Positions 33,134 through 44,692 of a stretch of DNA of 64,000 nucleotides are shown one piece after another. Both the position numbers and the translations under genes were made by a program. Each line of letters opens with the position of its first letter. The stretch's first letter is position 1. This DNA comes from Cylindrobasidium torrendii FP15055 ss-10 (taxonomy: Eukaryota; Basidiomycota; Agaricomycetes; Agaricales; Physalacriaceae), in the NCBI GenBank assembly GCA_000934385.1, contig KN880504.1, positions 44,219-108,218 of the forward strand, read 5' to 3'. The notes under the pieces are model-generated. The model ran no database searches. It saw only the letters and a list, made by a program, of their open reading frames with translations, and was not told where the DNA came from.

Positions 33134-34919
33134 GAAAACATCTTCAGCATCACGTCGCGTTCATACAACGGCCCCGCCGATCACGTGTTGATGGCTCACG
33201 AGCAAACCACGAGACTCGAATATGCGTGTGCCACTGACAATAGCACAACTCTGTTTGCGCCCATCAATCATCATAGACTCTTTTAATCTCTACATTCTAG
33301 CTGACGCTCTAGTCGAGCTATTCGTTTATTGGTACATATTTATCTAAGCTTTCAATTCGAACATATGGAAATCTGCGAACGTACTGTACTAATGAACATG
33401 GTATGCTACGGTTCCTGCTGGCTAAACAGACATCTCCACGCGGAAGGTTTGAGGTATAGCGAGCCAGTTTTGTGCAGATTATCATGCTAATACGCAGACA
33501 ACTGCATTAGTGACGGTACTATGCAAGATGTGTTCTAGGTAGGGTGTTTTCAGAAAAGGAAAACTACACAAACCGGTGGAGAGATACTTCCAATATATAA
33601 GTATTCAGGCAGTCCTGATACATAGTGTAATGACATAAATTGGTACTCATTGACAAGTATCCTGGCTTTGTGCTTATGAAGCCACGGCTAGTGTCGTCGG
33701 GATTACACAACACGACTGACGCGTCCCAAATAGCAGAGAAACTCGTGCTAGTATGATGTACCTAGGTCGCTTTAATGGGGGTATTGCACGGAAGCATACA
33801 TCCTTTGAAAGCGCAATGGCGACATTCCCCGCTCCGAGAAGGATGGAAATATGGCAACGGTCAGTCATAGGTGCCAGGATTCCTGAACCTGGGCGGTCTA
33901 ACAGTACGGCCCCTTACGCTCCTTGTCCTTTGAGTGTTATTTCCCCATGGGTTTAGCTCTTTGATCTAGGACAAGGAGGAACGCCTCATTCGAATCTGAT
34001 CCGAGGCCCTGCCGAACAGGTCCCCTCGAAACTCTATCTCCCTCCACCACCAACCTTCTTTCGGACTTGAGGAACATGCATTCGGAAGCAAAACTCCCTT
34101 GGCCTTCTACTCAGCTTCTACTTATTCGGCATTGGTTTTGAGCGCCGCCGCACAGTTAATTTGCAGATGATTATTGTTGTGTAGATGCTGAATAAGTTAA
34201 GAACCCAACTCCCTTCCCCGGTCAGTATAGCGAGGAAAGCCTTCCAGAAGGACTTAGGACTGTCGAGGCGGCCGCTTGGTTAACATTTGTCCCCACACGA
34301 TTCCACATCAGCTCTAGTACGAAGCCGATTCGAACATCATCTTCTGTACTGCGTGCCTTTCACCTGTACTCTTCGCGTCGAAAGGACTACAGTGGGTTGC
34401 TGTTATTTTTGACCACTCGACAGTGGAATCATGTTATCAGTTCAAGCTTTTCTAAAGATGGGTTCCAGAAGGTTGCAACTCAGCCGATGAAGAGCAGACT
34501 AGTTACTATACAGCGCTCGTCAGTGCCCGAGATGCTCATATTGACCTGAAACAAAATCCGTCGTGGTACTCGCCCACAACCCGATTGAGCATAGTCCGCG
34601 CTATAGCCAGAAGAGTGGAATCTTGCAAGTCGAGTCTGTGTTCAGTTTTGCGTTCGGTAAGCAGAGTAGTTCTTTCCAGGTTCTTTCTGAACATATCCCC
34701 ACTCGAACGCTCCGCCAGAAGTGAACATATGAATGGTAAATGCATGGTAGCCACACCTGAAGCTCCCACATAGTTACCGGAATGCGCCGTCCACCGACGT
34801 TTTAACTATTTGGCGACCCTGCCGGAGATAACCTGTGTGCAGTATATAAGGTAAGAGGACTGGCCCGAGGCCTTGCTGCACATTCTTTTCCTACCCCCCA
34901 CCCACTACTCTGGACAAAG
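33134..34919. other. intergenic region, no gene seen
   Basis: 1.79 kb between the divergent F-box and G-alpha-like genes. It is AT-richer than its surroundings and has no frame with motifs. It contains an 11-bp inverted repeat (33919-33929 with 33968-33978, CTCCTTGTCCT arms) that could form a hairpin. The right end is the G-alpha promoter. Confidence 0.5.
34843..34850 (+). promoter_or_regulatory. TATA box of G-alpha-like gene
   Basis: TATATAAG lies 70-77 bases before the ATG at 34920. Confidence 0.65.
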
Positions 34920-36686
34920 ATGGCCATAGTGATTTCTTCCTCTCGCAAGGGCAAGTCTCGCTCACTCGATGCACTCGAAAATCCATTCGTTGGCCCGATG
35001 CGACCTCCAGCAAACGAGACGAGCGCCCAGCGGTCGGAGCGCGCAAGAGCACTGCAGGACGCACAAGCAAGGTCACGAAAGATAGACGACGATCTACAGG
35101 AGACAAAGCGATTCTTAGAGCGGAGAAAGAAGGCTCTGAAAATCCTGCTGTTGGGTGCGTCTTACACTACTTCACTCCGCGGACATGTTTGCTGATGATC
35201 GCGCTGGTTTAGGTCAAGCTGAATCCGGAAAAGTCAGTGCCACTGGACCTTCTTGTTCGTTTTCGGTGGCTGATCCTGTTCGCTGCGATAGAGCACTGTA
35301 CTGAAGAGTAAATCCATTCCTTCAAAGCGCCACCCCCGCACTGTGCCTGACATTTTCCCCACCTCCGCAGATTTCCAATTGGCGTATGCCCCCGCTACCG
35401 TTCAACGCGAACGCGTCGCGTGGAAGCGCATCGTCCAGCTCAATCTCATTCTCTCAGTGAAAGCTATCCTCGGCTGTCTTCAGGCGGACTGGAACGCTGG
35501 GAGCGGCCCGACGGACAGCGAGGCGGACAAGAGACTACGCGCGCTGAGCATGCGACTCAAGCCGCTTATAGCAGTGATTAGGGACAGCAAAGTGCTATGC
35601 GATGAGCAGCGTGGGCTATCCGTTCCAGCGGGCGGCGCGTGGAAGCAGCTGTTTACTACGACGCGCGACCGATTCTCAACCGATTCTGAACTGTTCAACC
35701 GAATGAATCTCGAAAGAAACGACCCTGGCGGATTGCTGCATGCTTCTAAAGAGGATATTATGCTATTGTGGACAGACGATGTTGTCCAGCGCACACTCGC
35801 AAGGCATTCCATGCGCCTAGAAGAATCCAGTGGCTTGTGAGTTCCCTTCCTCTCACAATTCCTCTCGTTTGCTCACCATTATAAAGCTTCTTGGACGACA
35901 CGCCCCGTATCGCCGATATTGATTACTTGCCCACAGATGGTAGACTGACTTGCACTCCGTGCTAATTCTGACATTCAACTAACGTGCCCTTCTAGACGAC
36001 ATCGTCCGGGCCCGCGTACGCACCGTCGGCGTCGAGGAGCACCACATTATTGCGGAAAACGGCAAAGACAAGGGTGCCGAGTTCTTCATCACCGATGTCG
36101 GCGGCTCTCGGTCCTCCCGCGCATCGTGGGTACCCTATTTTGACGATGTCAACGCTATCCTTTTCCTTGCCCCGCTTTCCTTCAACCAGATGCTTGAAGA
36201 AGACCCTACGACAAATAGATTAGAAGACTCGCTTTCTATTTGGCGCGATTTATGTGGGAGCAAGCTTCTGGCACATTGCACCCTCATCCTCCTTTTGAAC
36301 AAGGTTCGTCTCAACCTATCCATCAAGCTCAAGCTGAACCCGTTAACCTTGCACACAGAAAGACATCCTCGCGCGAGCGCTGGCATCCGGCGTCGAAGTC
36401 AAGAAATACGTCACGAGCTACAACGAAGAGAATACCGTGCCCAATGTAACCAAATGTCAGTCTTCTCCCTCTCATCTTGATTCCGTTTGTGATTTGCTGA
36501 CGAACGTCTGTAGACTTCCGCGACCGTTTCAAACACTACCACCGCAAATTGTCTCCCACCGGCGCCTCGCGGCCGTTCATCGTCTACGAGACCTCCGCCA
36601 TCGACACCCGCACCATGAAGTCCCTCGTCGTTACCGTACACGACAGTATCATCCGCAAGAACCTTGCGAACAGCGACATCATATGA
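34920..36686 (+). CDS. divergent G-protein alpha subunit-like protein
   Basis: Eight exons (34920-35154, 35213-35232, 35292-35307, 35371-35836, 35887-35939, 35996-36303, 36359-36455, 36514-36686) encode 455 residues. The G-alpha layout is clear: P-loop GQAESGKST (79-87), helical domain, FLDD segment (about 247), switch I with R270 and T273, switch II DVGGSRSSR (297-305), NKKD (365-368) and ETSAIDT (canonical TCATDT). The oddities matter. The catalytic glutamine of DVGGQ is S301. The P-loop third position is A instead of G. The N-terminus has no MG myristoylation signal and is extended by about 45 basic residues. Such a protein may bind GTP but hydrolyse it poorly. It belongs to the expanded non-canonical G-alpha set of basidiomycetes, not the pheromone or nutrient subunits. 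Confidence 0.92.
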
Positions 36687-37166
36687 ATCTTGCCGGCTGG
36701 GATATCATATGCGCCTTGCTTAACGTCCGTCATGAAAAAAATTGGAAGGTATCCCGCTCAGTCGTCTGTGCACGTCTCGAAGGCGGTCATTGTTGTACTT
36801 GTAACATAGATAACTATCTTATATAATGAGTTTGCTTTATATAATGCTAATGGCAATCCTACTGTGTTTTGCCTCTGCTTTTGTATGTCGAGTACACCTG
36901 ACAGGCTGAGTCACTTGATAGATCTGGTCAAGCATCAGTCACTGTAGGACGTTCCATGACCTTGGTCACCCGCATTTCGTTTGTCATTGAACACGCCGGC
37001 ATTCTGTTTATCATTGAGCACACTAGATACTTGCCATCTTACCATCACCCCACGAATAATGGGTATACGGCATCAATTAAACGCACTCTTACACTAGCGA
37101 TGTACATAGATAAAACCTGTCACGTACACTGACATAAATACACTTCTCACCCCTCACCGGCACCCC
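36687..37166. other. convergent intergenic region
   Basis: 480 bases between the 3' ends of two convergent genes; it should contain both terminators and polyadenylation sites. Nothing else is seen. Confidence 0.5.
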
Positions 37167-38991
37167 TCAAACCTCAATCCACGACCTCACCCCCAACCCT
37201 ACCATATCGAACATCACAGGCAGCACCTGCGTCGCAAGAAGGGCAATTCCCGCGTACACCACCACCTTCGTCAAGACATCGGCATCATAATGCTTGACTT
37301 CCTCTTCCTTCTCATCATCCCTCTGGTCCTTCTCTTCCTCCTGCGGTGTATAACTTTTCGACAATCCGCTGGCGAACCGCACCTTCTCGTTCCTCGGCTT
37401 AAGCGTCTGCCCCATTCGTTTGCCAGCATGGTTATATCCAACACCGCTGACATATCCCACATCGCCACCACCGTTCTCCTGCTCGAGCATTCCAGAAAGG
37501 TCGATAACGGACGGAATAGCCCTCAAACCATTCCCATTCGCAAACTCGCTAGGCACGTTCTTATAGTCCGTCGCAGGCGTATAGAAACGACGGTTCGGGA
37601 GCTCGAATGCCTTGGCAAGGAAACGATACATCGGCGGCAGGGTGATATGCAAGAGTGACTTGGCAAGGATACGCCAGATGATGATGACCGAAATGCCAAT
37701 GACCATCTTAAGGACCGCGACACTCCACCAGAGCGTAATATCATGCACCCCACGCTCGACAACCATCCATTCCTCCGTCGCATTGTCGTAAATCCAGCCA
37801 CTGCCAGGTTGAACAACTGCAGCCCGATGGTATTGGTCGATACCCCAGTACGACACACCCCATTTGCCAATGAAAAGGCCCAACATGACACTTCCAAACG
37901 CAATGGCATCTTCGAAGCACGGACAATCATCTGCTGGTTGAGGATGCTGATTGACTGCAAGAAGCAGGATGGACGAGAGGATGACGGGAACTTCGAGACC
38001 ACCAGAGGTGACCCAGTCGTCGACCACTTTGCCTACGCCCAGACCGCGAGCAAGCATGATTCCACCTAATGGTATCCCAGGGAAGCTGGACCATGCCCAC
38101 CAGATGAATGTACCGAGTGACACGCCCATCACACAGTCGGTGAACGAGTGCATGGCAGTGTAGATGCGGCCAAAGACGATAGAGAATGTGTAGAAGAGGA
38201 GACCTGCGAGAAGCATCCAGAACGTCTGCATGGAAATGGAGGGCTCTTCTGCATGGGCAGCCAGATAGACTTTTGCGAAAAAGATGAGCGCGATGGATAC
38301 ACTGTTGGTAGAATGTGTAGACGGGAAGCCATATTCCAGGTGGTGCGTTCCAATAGCTGCATGGAGATGTTAGCCAGAGATGCATGCGAGCAAATCAAGA
38401 CGCACTGAGACGTGTGACCGGGGGCGCAAAGGGGCGGGGCGAGCAGAACAAGTCCTTGAAGAAGGAGGCCAGATACACGCCGAGAGCGAGGATAATCGTG
38501 AGTCTGGGCAGTCAAGTCAGGAGGGGTAGTCAGGGTAGATAGATGAGCGGCGCACTCGAGGCCAATATCTGCGTAGCCGAAGAACACAAGGCCGGGGAGC
38601 ATGGTCATAAAGAATGTGTGCGTTCCTGTGGAGCGTTAGCTGGGCAGTTCGTTGCGGAGAGGACAGCGCAGCGCACCCAGCGACGATGTGTAGACAAAAT
38701 AGCTGTCCAGCCATGGCGTGCGGATAACGGACTGGGCAAGGTCAGGTTTATCGACGAGGAGGCAGCTTGAAAACGCACCTGCAAGCGCGCAATCGTCTTG
38801 GACTCCTCAGCGACGCGGGCAACAATCCTGCTCCGGACAGCAGCCCGCCATGGCGCCAGCGTCGTCTGGTATGCCTCCATTGGCTGTGTGCCTACTTCGT
38901 ATATCGCCGCGCCGTCCTTTTCGTCACTGAAACTCGGTGCGGGAGAGGGCGCCCGCGATGAGAGCGGGGAAGGCGAGGGCGAGAAAACCAT
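37167..38991 (-). CDS. dihydrosphingosine/sphingosine-1-phosphate phosphatase (PAP2)
   Basis: Five exons (38991-38779, 38731-38677, 38625-38556, 38503-38406, 38356-37167) encode 541 residues. It removes phosphate from long-chain base phosphates in the ER membrane, feeding sphingoid bases back to ceramide synthesis (yeast Lcb3/Ysr3). The three phosphatase motifs are complete: K129-x6-R136P137, P157-S-T-H160, and R209-x5-H215-x3-D219. THHLEYGFPSTHSTNSVS is the family signature. About eight hydrophobic helices follow, with a hydrophilic loop rich in K and E near residues 440-500 and a final helix. The N-terminal 40 residues are Ser/Pro-rich and probably disordered. Length and motif order are normal for fungal orthologues. 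It starts a run of six minus-strand genes. Confidence 0.95.
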
Positions 38992-39426
38992 TGTTGGCTG
39001 TCCTGTCCTAGTCGGCGTCGTTAAGGAATAGTTCTTGTCGTGAGCGTCCCCGGTGCCAGCACAGCACGGCGGATGATAGGAAAAGGTGTAGTATGTAGAG
39101 ATAGAGACCCAAGCGAGACAGCCGGGCCAATGTCACAGACGGCGCTGATGGATGTTCGGAGTAAAAACACAAGACCGGACCTTTGACGTCAGCGCGGATG
39201 CTGTGGCGGCGGCGGCGGCGTATACTAAGTGGCCAACTGGACATTGGGCTCAGCGTCGGCCATGCAGAATCCTATAAGAGCCAGACAACAATTCAACTCG
39301 CAGAATACGTCCTCAAAAAGTTTGCATTGTGATAGAAAAAAGTCGGGAATTTCATAGAGGCATAATTGGGCACGCCGCACCAGAGCTATCCTACATTTCT
39401 TTGCACTTTCCAAGTCCATCCCTTCC
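38992..39426. other. intergenic spacer
   Basis: 435 bases upstream of the phosphatase. It contains a short GGC-type triplet run near 39203-39220 and no gene. Confidence 0.5.
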
Positions 39427-40691
39427 TCAACCAATATATCCATACAGCCTCTTGAGTACTTCCAAATCAGAGAGTGGCTTCTGGCCCAAACTCACTCTCC
39501 TCGCATTCTCTGCACGAAGTTTGCCCTTCTTCTCCTTCAGGCGCTTCGCGGCCGCCTCCCTAACCTCATTCGATACAGTACCGAGGTTCCAGTCAAGAAG
39601 AGGAAGGTCAAAGAGCAGACGGCGGTGGTGGTCCAGCATAAGGATTGAGGCTAAGTTCGCAAGTCAGCTCAAATCACATAGAACAACGAAAATGCGAAAA
39701 CGCACTGATCATCGATGCCTCCATAAAGTCGTCGTGGAAGCTGTTATACTTGAGGTACGGTTTTCCGAGGCCGTGCGGAACATCGACGAGCTTGCCGCGG
39801 ACCATTGTAGCGCTGTAACGGAGCTGCGCCCACGGCTTGGGATGCACCTCGTCCTTAGGCCGGAATGCCGCCTCTGTAGTGAAGTAGAGCTGCGCGTATT
39901 TCAGGAGGCATACTTATTAGAGATGCTGAGAGCGTACCCCGATACGATTTTTCTCAATCCGCCACGCCATTTCCTTCCCGTCAAACGGTCCAAAGAGCTT
40001 CGAAGGCAAAGTGTAATACCTCTTATCACTGCGAATCGTATGAGTCAGCGCAGATTAAGATAAGATACGAGGACGAAGCATACACAGGGACGTGACTCCA
40101 CTCAAACTCGTGTCGTTGGCTGGTGAAGGTCTCCTCCGTGCCATCGGTGCCCCTCCACGCCGGTGGGCAGAACATGCCAGCATCAAAGAGCCGCATGCGC
40201 GGACGCATCCAGCGAAAGCTCACAGGCCCCTTGTTCATCACCGTCTGCGACAAAAACCCCTCCTCATCGAAGCCCAGCGGATCCGCAGGAGAGTCACGAA
40301 GAGCCATCCCGATGAACCTGTTGCGCGGACCAGGAATAGTGTACACCGGCACCTTGATATTGATGTTCCAAAACCGGTACTCTAAGTTAGACGAAGGCCA
40401 GCCCTTCCACTGCTCTTCGCGGTGGTCGTCGCGGCGCGCCAGGTACTCTCGCAGATTCTTCACGTCGCCGTAGTACCGCCCGCTCTCCGTATGGACGCTC
40501 CCGACATAGCGATGAGCACGCACATCGATAAGCGCCGATTCGTACATGTTTCCGCTGACAAATTGGAGGATACGGTTGGGACCACTGTGACGGATGATGT
40601 TACTAGGGAGGTCGATCTCCCTAACACTGCGAGGATCAACAGGCGCTCTGGGATAGCCTTGCTGCGGGACAATTGGGCGGAGGGAGGCCAT
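39427..40691 (-). CDS. orphan protein A of a tandem paralogous pair
   Basis: Four exons (40691-40084, 40028-39938, 39889-39706, 39650-39427) encode 368 residues. I do not recognise the family. Its neighbour at 40891-42071 is a paralogue with the same exon plan. Shared segments include DLPS-IRH, LQFVSG-YESALIDV-HR, VPVYTIPG, ALRDSP-DPL, WRIE--RIG, PWA-LR-S--GKLVD and LDH-RRLLF near the end, closing with EVLKRLY-Y. There is no signal peptide, membrane helix or catalytic motif I can name. The last 45 residues are basic and helical (AAAKRLKEKKGKLRAENARR) and may form a coiled coil. The start at 40691 has good context (ACCATGG); an in-frame ATG lies at 40745. Probably soluble and intracellular; the function is unknown. 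Confidence 0.8.
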
Positions 40692-40890
40692 GGTGGTAAG
40701 AAAGAAAGAGATCAGGGGTGCAGAAATTCCAGGAACCGCGCGCATGGGTTGATGGATGATTTCGCTACCCTAATTGCCCAAATGGGGATGGATCGAGCCA
40801 ACAATGGAGTTCATCAAGCTGAGTCAGCATTCGCAAGCGTCTACTGAAAGGATACAGAGAGTGGCTAGTTACTCAAAAGACAGGGAGTAT

Positions 40891-42071
40891 TTATATGCGA
40901 TAATCATACAACCTCTTGAGGACCTCTGCTCTTGCCAGAGGCTCTTTGGTCTGATTTTTCTCTCGCTCCAAATTAGTGTTCCGGGCCTTTGTTTTCTCAG
41001 TAATGTATCGGTTCATGGCTTTGTCGCGGTCCATTTCCGGCATAGGCGATGCGCGATTGATAGGAGGATAATGGAAAAGCATCCGACGATAGTGGTCCAA
41101 GAAGATGAACGACACTGCTGGGGGTCAGCCTTGGAAAATCAATGTGCGGAATTCGACAACGCACTGAGCATCTCTGCATCTTTCACATCATCTTGGAAAT
41201 TTCCGTAAGTGAGATGCGGATTTCCCATCCCAGTGAGGGCGTCAACAAGTTTGCCAGAAACAATTTTTCCGCTGAGCCGAAGCTCTGCCCACGGAGCATT
41301 GTGAGGCTCTTTCGAGAGGGAATGGACATCATTTCCGGTGTACATCTAGAGAAATTTATCAATAAGCGTCCCATGTTCAGTGAAACCAGCCCATACGCCA
41401 ATTCGGTCGCGCTCAATACGCCAATGCAACCGCTGTCCATCTGGAGTAGACAGTGTCGAAGGCATCGAGAAATACTTTTTGCTACTATAACAGCATCAGA
41501 CAGCCTATGAAATGCATGCAAAACAAACCACATACGTGGGTGTCTTCTTTTCCAGATGCTCTGCCCTCTGCTCCTGGAAAAATCCCATTGGTTCATTCCA
41601 CGCCATCGCACCAAACATTCCCCTCTGAAACACCCTCATTGACGGGGGCTGTCCCTTATTGTAGTCGTTTTCTATGCTGGTCACCACTCCCCGTGCCAGC
41701 TCGCCTTCTTCCTCAAACAAGAGTGGATCGTCAGGCGAGTCGCGAAGCGCAAACCTCTTTACTCGACGCGCGCCGGGCACGGTGTATATTGGCACCAGGA
41801 TATCAACGCACCAGTACTGACCCTGGGTGTATCCTTCCCGTATTGTCGCAACCTGCTTATTCTTGTGGGTGAGGTACCCATGCAAGTCACGAATATCGCC
41901 AGAAAAGGCTCCAAACGAAGAGTGTGTACGGGCGACATGGCGATGCGTTTTGACGTCGATGAGAGCGGACTCGTAAATGTCGCCGCTGACGAACTGCAGA
42001 GTACGTGTGCGCGCGTTGTGTCGGATGAACGTGCTCGGGAGGTCTTTCTCGTTTATCGGTGCAGGATACAT
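40891..42071 (-). CDS. orphan protein B of a tandem paralogous pair
   Basis: Four exons (42071-41536, 41484-41397, 41345-41165, 41117-40891) encode 343 residues. All three introns are in the same place and phase as in orphan protein A, 200 bases downstream on the same strand, so the pair arose by tandem duplication. Conserved blocks: LPSTFIRH, LQFVSGDIYESALIDVKTHR, VPIYTVPG, ALRDSPDDPL, RIERDRIG, APWAELR, GKLVDAL, LDHYRRMLF, and a basic helical tail ending AEVLKRLYDY. It is more diverged in the middle (about residues 130-170), where A has an extra stretch. I cannot assign a function. The conserved HR, RDSPxDP and LDHxRR motifs could mark an active or binding site, but this is only inference. 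Confidence 0.8.
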
Positions 42072-42397
42072 AGTGATGATGATGGGGGATGAAAAAGGCG
42101 TAGTCTGCTAGAAAAGGTCATCCCTTTATATCAGTCGATTGTGTACGGATGGAGCTGGGTCTTAACAATGAGAACATGGCCACTGTGATTCACAATCGGC
42201 GTGTCACATAAAACTCTTTGTTAGCGGCCCTGAGAATGATTGACCGAATTAGACCCCCGCCAAGTTGGCAAAAAGAGACGCAGGGATGAATTCCGGAGCA
42301 GAGGGCCGCTGTTGTCTAGGAATAGTATGATGATTGTCTCGCACACCCTGTGCGTGCTATTGCTATTGTACAGTCCTGAAGTGATGTTACAACTCAC
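42072..42397. other. intergenic spacer
   Basis: 326 bases between orphan protein B and the LRR gene, holding the promoter of B (TATA element listed) and the terminator of the LRR gene. Confidence 0.5.
42124..42130 (-). promoter_or_regulatory. TATA element of orphan protein B
   Basis: TATAAAG on the minus strand, about 53-59 bases before the start at 42071. Confidence 0.55.
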
Positions 42398-43811
42398 CTA
42401 CTCCCATACACCCTCACCATCGTCCTCGCCCCATCCATCCCTGAGGCCTTGCAGATCCACGCTCTCCATGGCCTCTTCCTCGTCTTCGGCGGTCACGGTT
42501 GGTGTGTCTAAGCATCCAATAGTGCAAGCCCGCCATCGCAGGGGCACGGGTTGGTCCATCGAGCATCCAGCGATAATGACTTCCCACGTCGTCCGCTCCT
42601 CCATCGGCAAGACAAACTCATTTCCGCATCGACAATCCCCAATCCTGTTCACGCCATCGTAGTTGTCGCCCACAGCAGGGATAGAAGGGTACTGCCGCAC
42701 GCAGTTGTGATACGCTGAGTAGAATTGTTCTGGTATTGATTCGGGTCGGTGTAGTCTGTTATCTTCCGCGACGAGCTTGCGCATGCATAGCTCGACGAGC
42801 GGAGTGACCGTGCGACCGAAAGGGTGTTCTACGCATGGCGCTTGTGGGTCGTCAGGTGGAAGGATGAATGGATTGTTGACCGCCCTCAGAACTGGGATGT
42901 TCATGCTCTGCATTTCAGCGGGTAGGAATTTGATCTTGTTGAACGAGAGGTTGAATTCGCGGAGGTTGACAAGAAACCTAATTTCTGGTGGAATGACACG
43001 AATTTCGTTATTCTCTTGGGTGAAGCAGTCAGGAGGGTGAGTGTGCAAAAGATGGTGTGGGCATACGCAGGGACAGAACAGCAAGTTTCTCGACGTCGAA
43101 CAGTTCAGCAGGGAGAATAGAGATGAGATTCTGACGCAGGTAGAGGAAAATGCTGCCAGAAGGCATGCCAGAAACCTGTGATGCGGATTGAGCACGCGAC
43201 AAGCTGCGGGCTATCTCCCGCGTTTTTGGCGCATGCTCTTCAGGGATGGACACAAAGTTCTGCAGTTCGCATATTCTTGAAGAGATCTTGGTTATGCCTT
43301 TATTGCTATTGAAACGGAGTGGGTGAGCCAGATTGGAATGTCATCCAAGCATAACGCACCTAAGATCAATGCGAGGGTCGACCGTCTCAAACATGACTCT
43401 GTTCATAGTTGCATCCCAGAGGGCGTCTTCTGGGTCTTCAGGCTCTTCATCCTCGGCCAAAGTGTTCATCTCCATGCTGGTATCTCCTGGTCCCGCATAA
43501 TATGTATCCTCATCGTCCTCGTCCTCGTCTCCCGCAGCAACAGGCGATGAAGGTGCATCAAAGCGGCGGCGCTTTCTGGGCCCGTCCAGAGAGCCCGAGT
43601 ATCGACGCGGCTTGCGTTCACGATTTCTGTCCCGCTCGTATGAGCGAGGGCGGCGCGTAGCCTTCTGTTTGCCGGCATATGGATCGAGGATGTGGTCGTC
43701 GGGCGGCAGCCATGGCGATGAGGACCTCTCGGGTGATGTTGGCGGTGAAGAATCAATCACAGGCGGTGGCGAAGATGCTGGCGATGATTCGTAGAATGTT
43801 GATTGCGACAT
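42398..43811 (-). CDS. leucine-rich repeat protein
   Basis: Three exons (43811-43360, 43305-43067, 43014-42398) encode 435 residues. The first 150 residues are Ser/Pro-rich, then basic (RRPRSYERDRNRERKPRR), then acidic (GDEDEDDED), and probably disordered. From about residue 150 there are several LRRs: ITKISSRICELQNF, NLISILPAELFDVEKL, NNEIRVIPPEIRFLVNL and NKIKFLPAEMQSM. The second intron falls inside a repeat and leaves it intact. The C-terminal 200 residues hold a cysteine-containing segment (CRCGNEF, GCSMD, CTIGCL). The family is a fungal LRR protein without assigned function; such repeats usually bind proteins. It is probably nuclear or cytosolic, given the basic stretch. The domain call is secure; the role is unknown. 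Confidence 0.88.
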
Positions 43812-44051
43812 GGAAGTAGGAAATAGATACAAAGCGAAGCCAAAGAGGCTCACGGCTACTCGGACATGTGATCGTTTTCATTATGGCAAACACGATCGCA
43901 GCACGCGCAGGCATCTTCCCCACACACACCAAGAATCACCCAGAAGTCAACTAAACATTCCCCGGGAGAGGCAAAAACACAAACGCCAGAACTTGCATAT
44001 ACAGTTGCATCAACAAAGGATGCAAGGTGACATGCCAAAGTAGCTTAATAT

Positions 44052-44081
44052 GAAGCTAAGCTTGAAGCTTGAAGCTTGAAG
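44052..44081. repeat. 7-base tandem repeat
   Basis: GAAGCTT is repeated about three times, with a shortened copy in front. Confidence 0.8.
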
Positions 44082-44216
44082 TCCCGGCAAGGCAGAAGGC
44101 GCTTGATAAGTTTAAAGTATATGACATTGGTAACAATTACGCTTGACTTCGAAAATGCCCTCGCAGAAGCTTTTGCTTTGGTTTAATACTCGTGCATGAA
44201 AGGAATCATCAGTGGA

Positions 44217-44248
44217 CGAGTACTGAAGTACTGAGTAGTGAGTAGTGG
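44217..44248. repeat. GAGTACTGAAGTACT / GAGTAGT low-complexity repeat
   Basis: Overlapping copies of AGTACTGA and AGTAGTG in a 32-base stretch; a simple-sequence expansion. Confidence 0.7.
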
Positions 44249-44692
44249 CTTTGAGATCTGGCAGACATGCCAGATTCTGGCTACGTTGAGGCGGGCATAA
44301 GTAGGGAAAGAGGAGATTTTTGTATGAGCAATGATACTCACTATGTCGTATCCAACTTGCCGCAGTTATGGAAGCATCTGTTTATGGAATGGCAAGGTCG
44401 AAGACTTCATACGCTGGCACATCGGCACACATACTTCGAGAAAGTCTGTGCTCGCTTGACGACTAGATCCTCGACATCACTACCATTAATATTGCGAGCG
44501 AACAACTCGCCTCCTAGTTTAGAGGAAATGAACTCGGAAATCCATAGGTCCTCGTCCCCCTAGTCCTTGAGATCTTCAGAGTCAAAGCTTTGGACAAAAG
44601 AGACTTGCATGTCTATGTAGTGTGGGATTATGGATACAACCAATAGTAGCATACACATAAGTTACTCAATTCCCTTTGCCAACTTCCGTTTC

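Larger units (their letters stand above)
43812..44692. other. intergenic region with short tandem repeats
   Basis: 881 bases upstream of the LRR gene. It contains the repeats at 44052-44081 and 44217-44248 and no gene I can support. Confidence 0.5.

Noticed and set aside
31804..33168. Unspliced 454-codon minus frame at the second F-box locus
   Set aside because: Its N-terminal third is out of frame with the F-box motif. The two-exon model is preferred.
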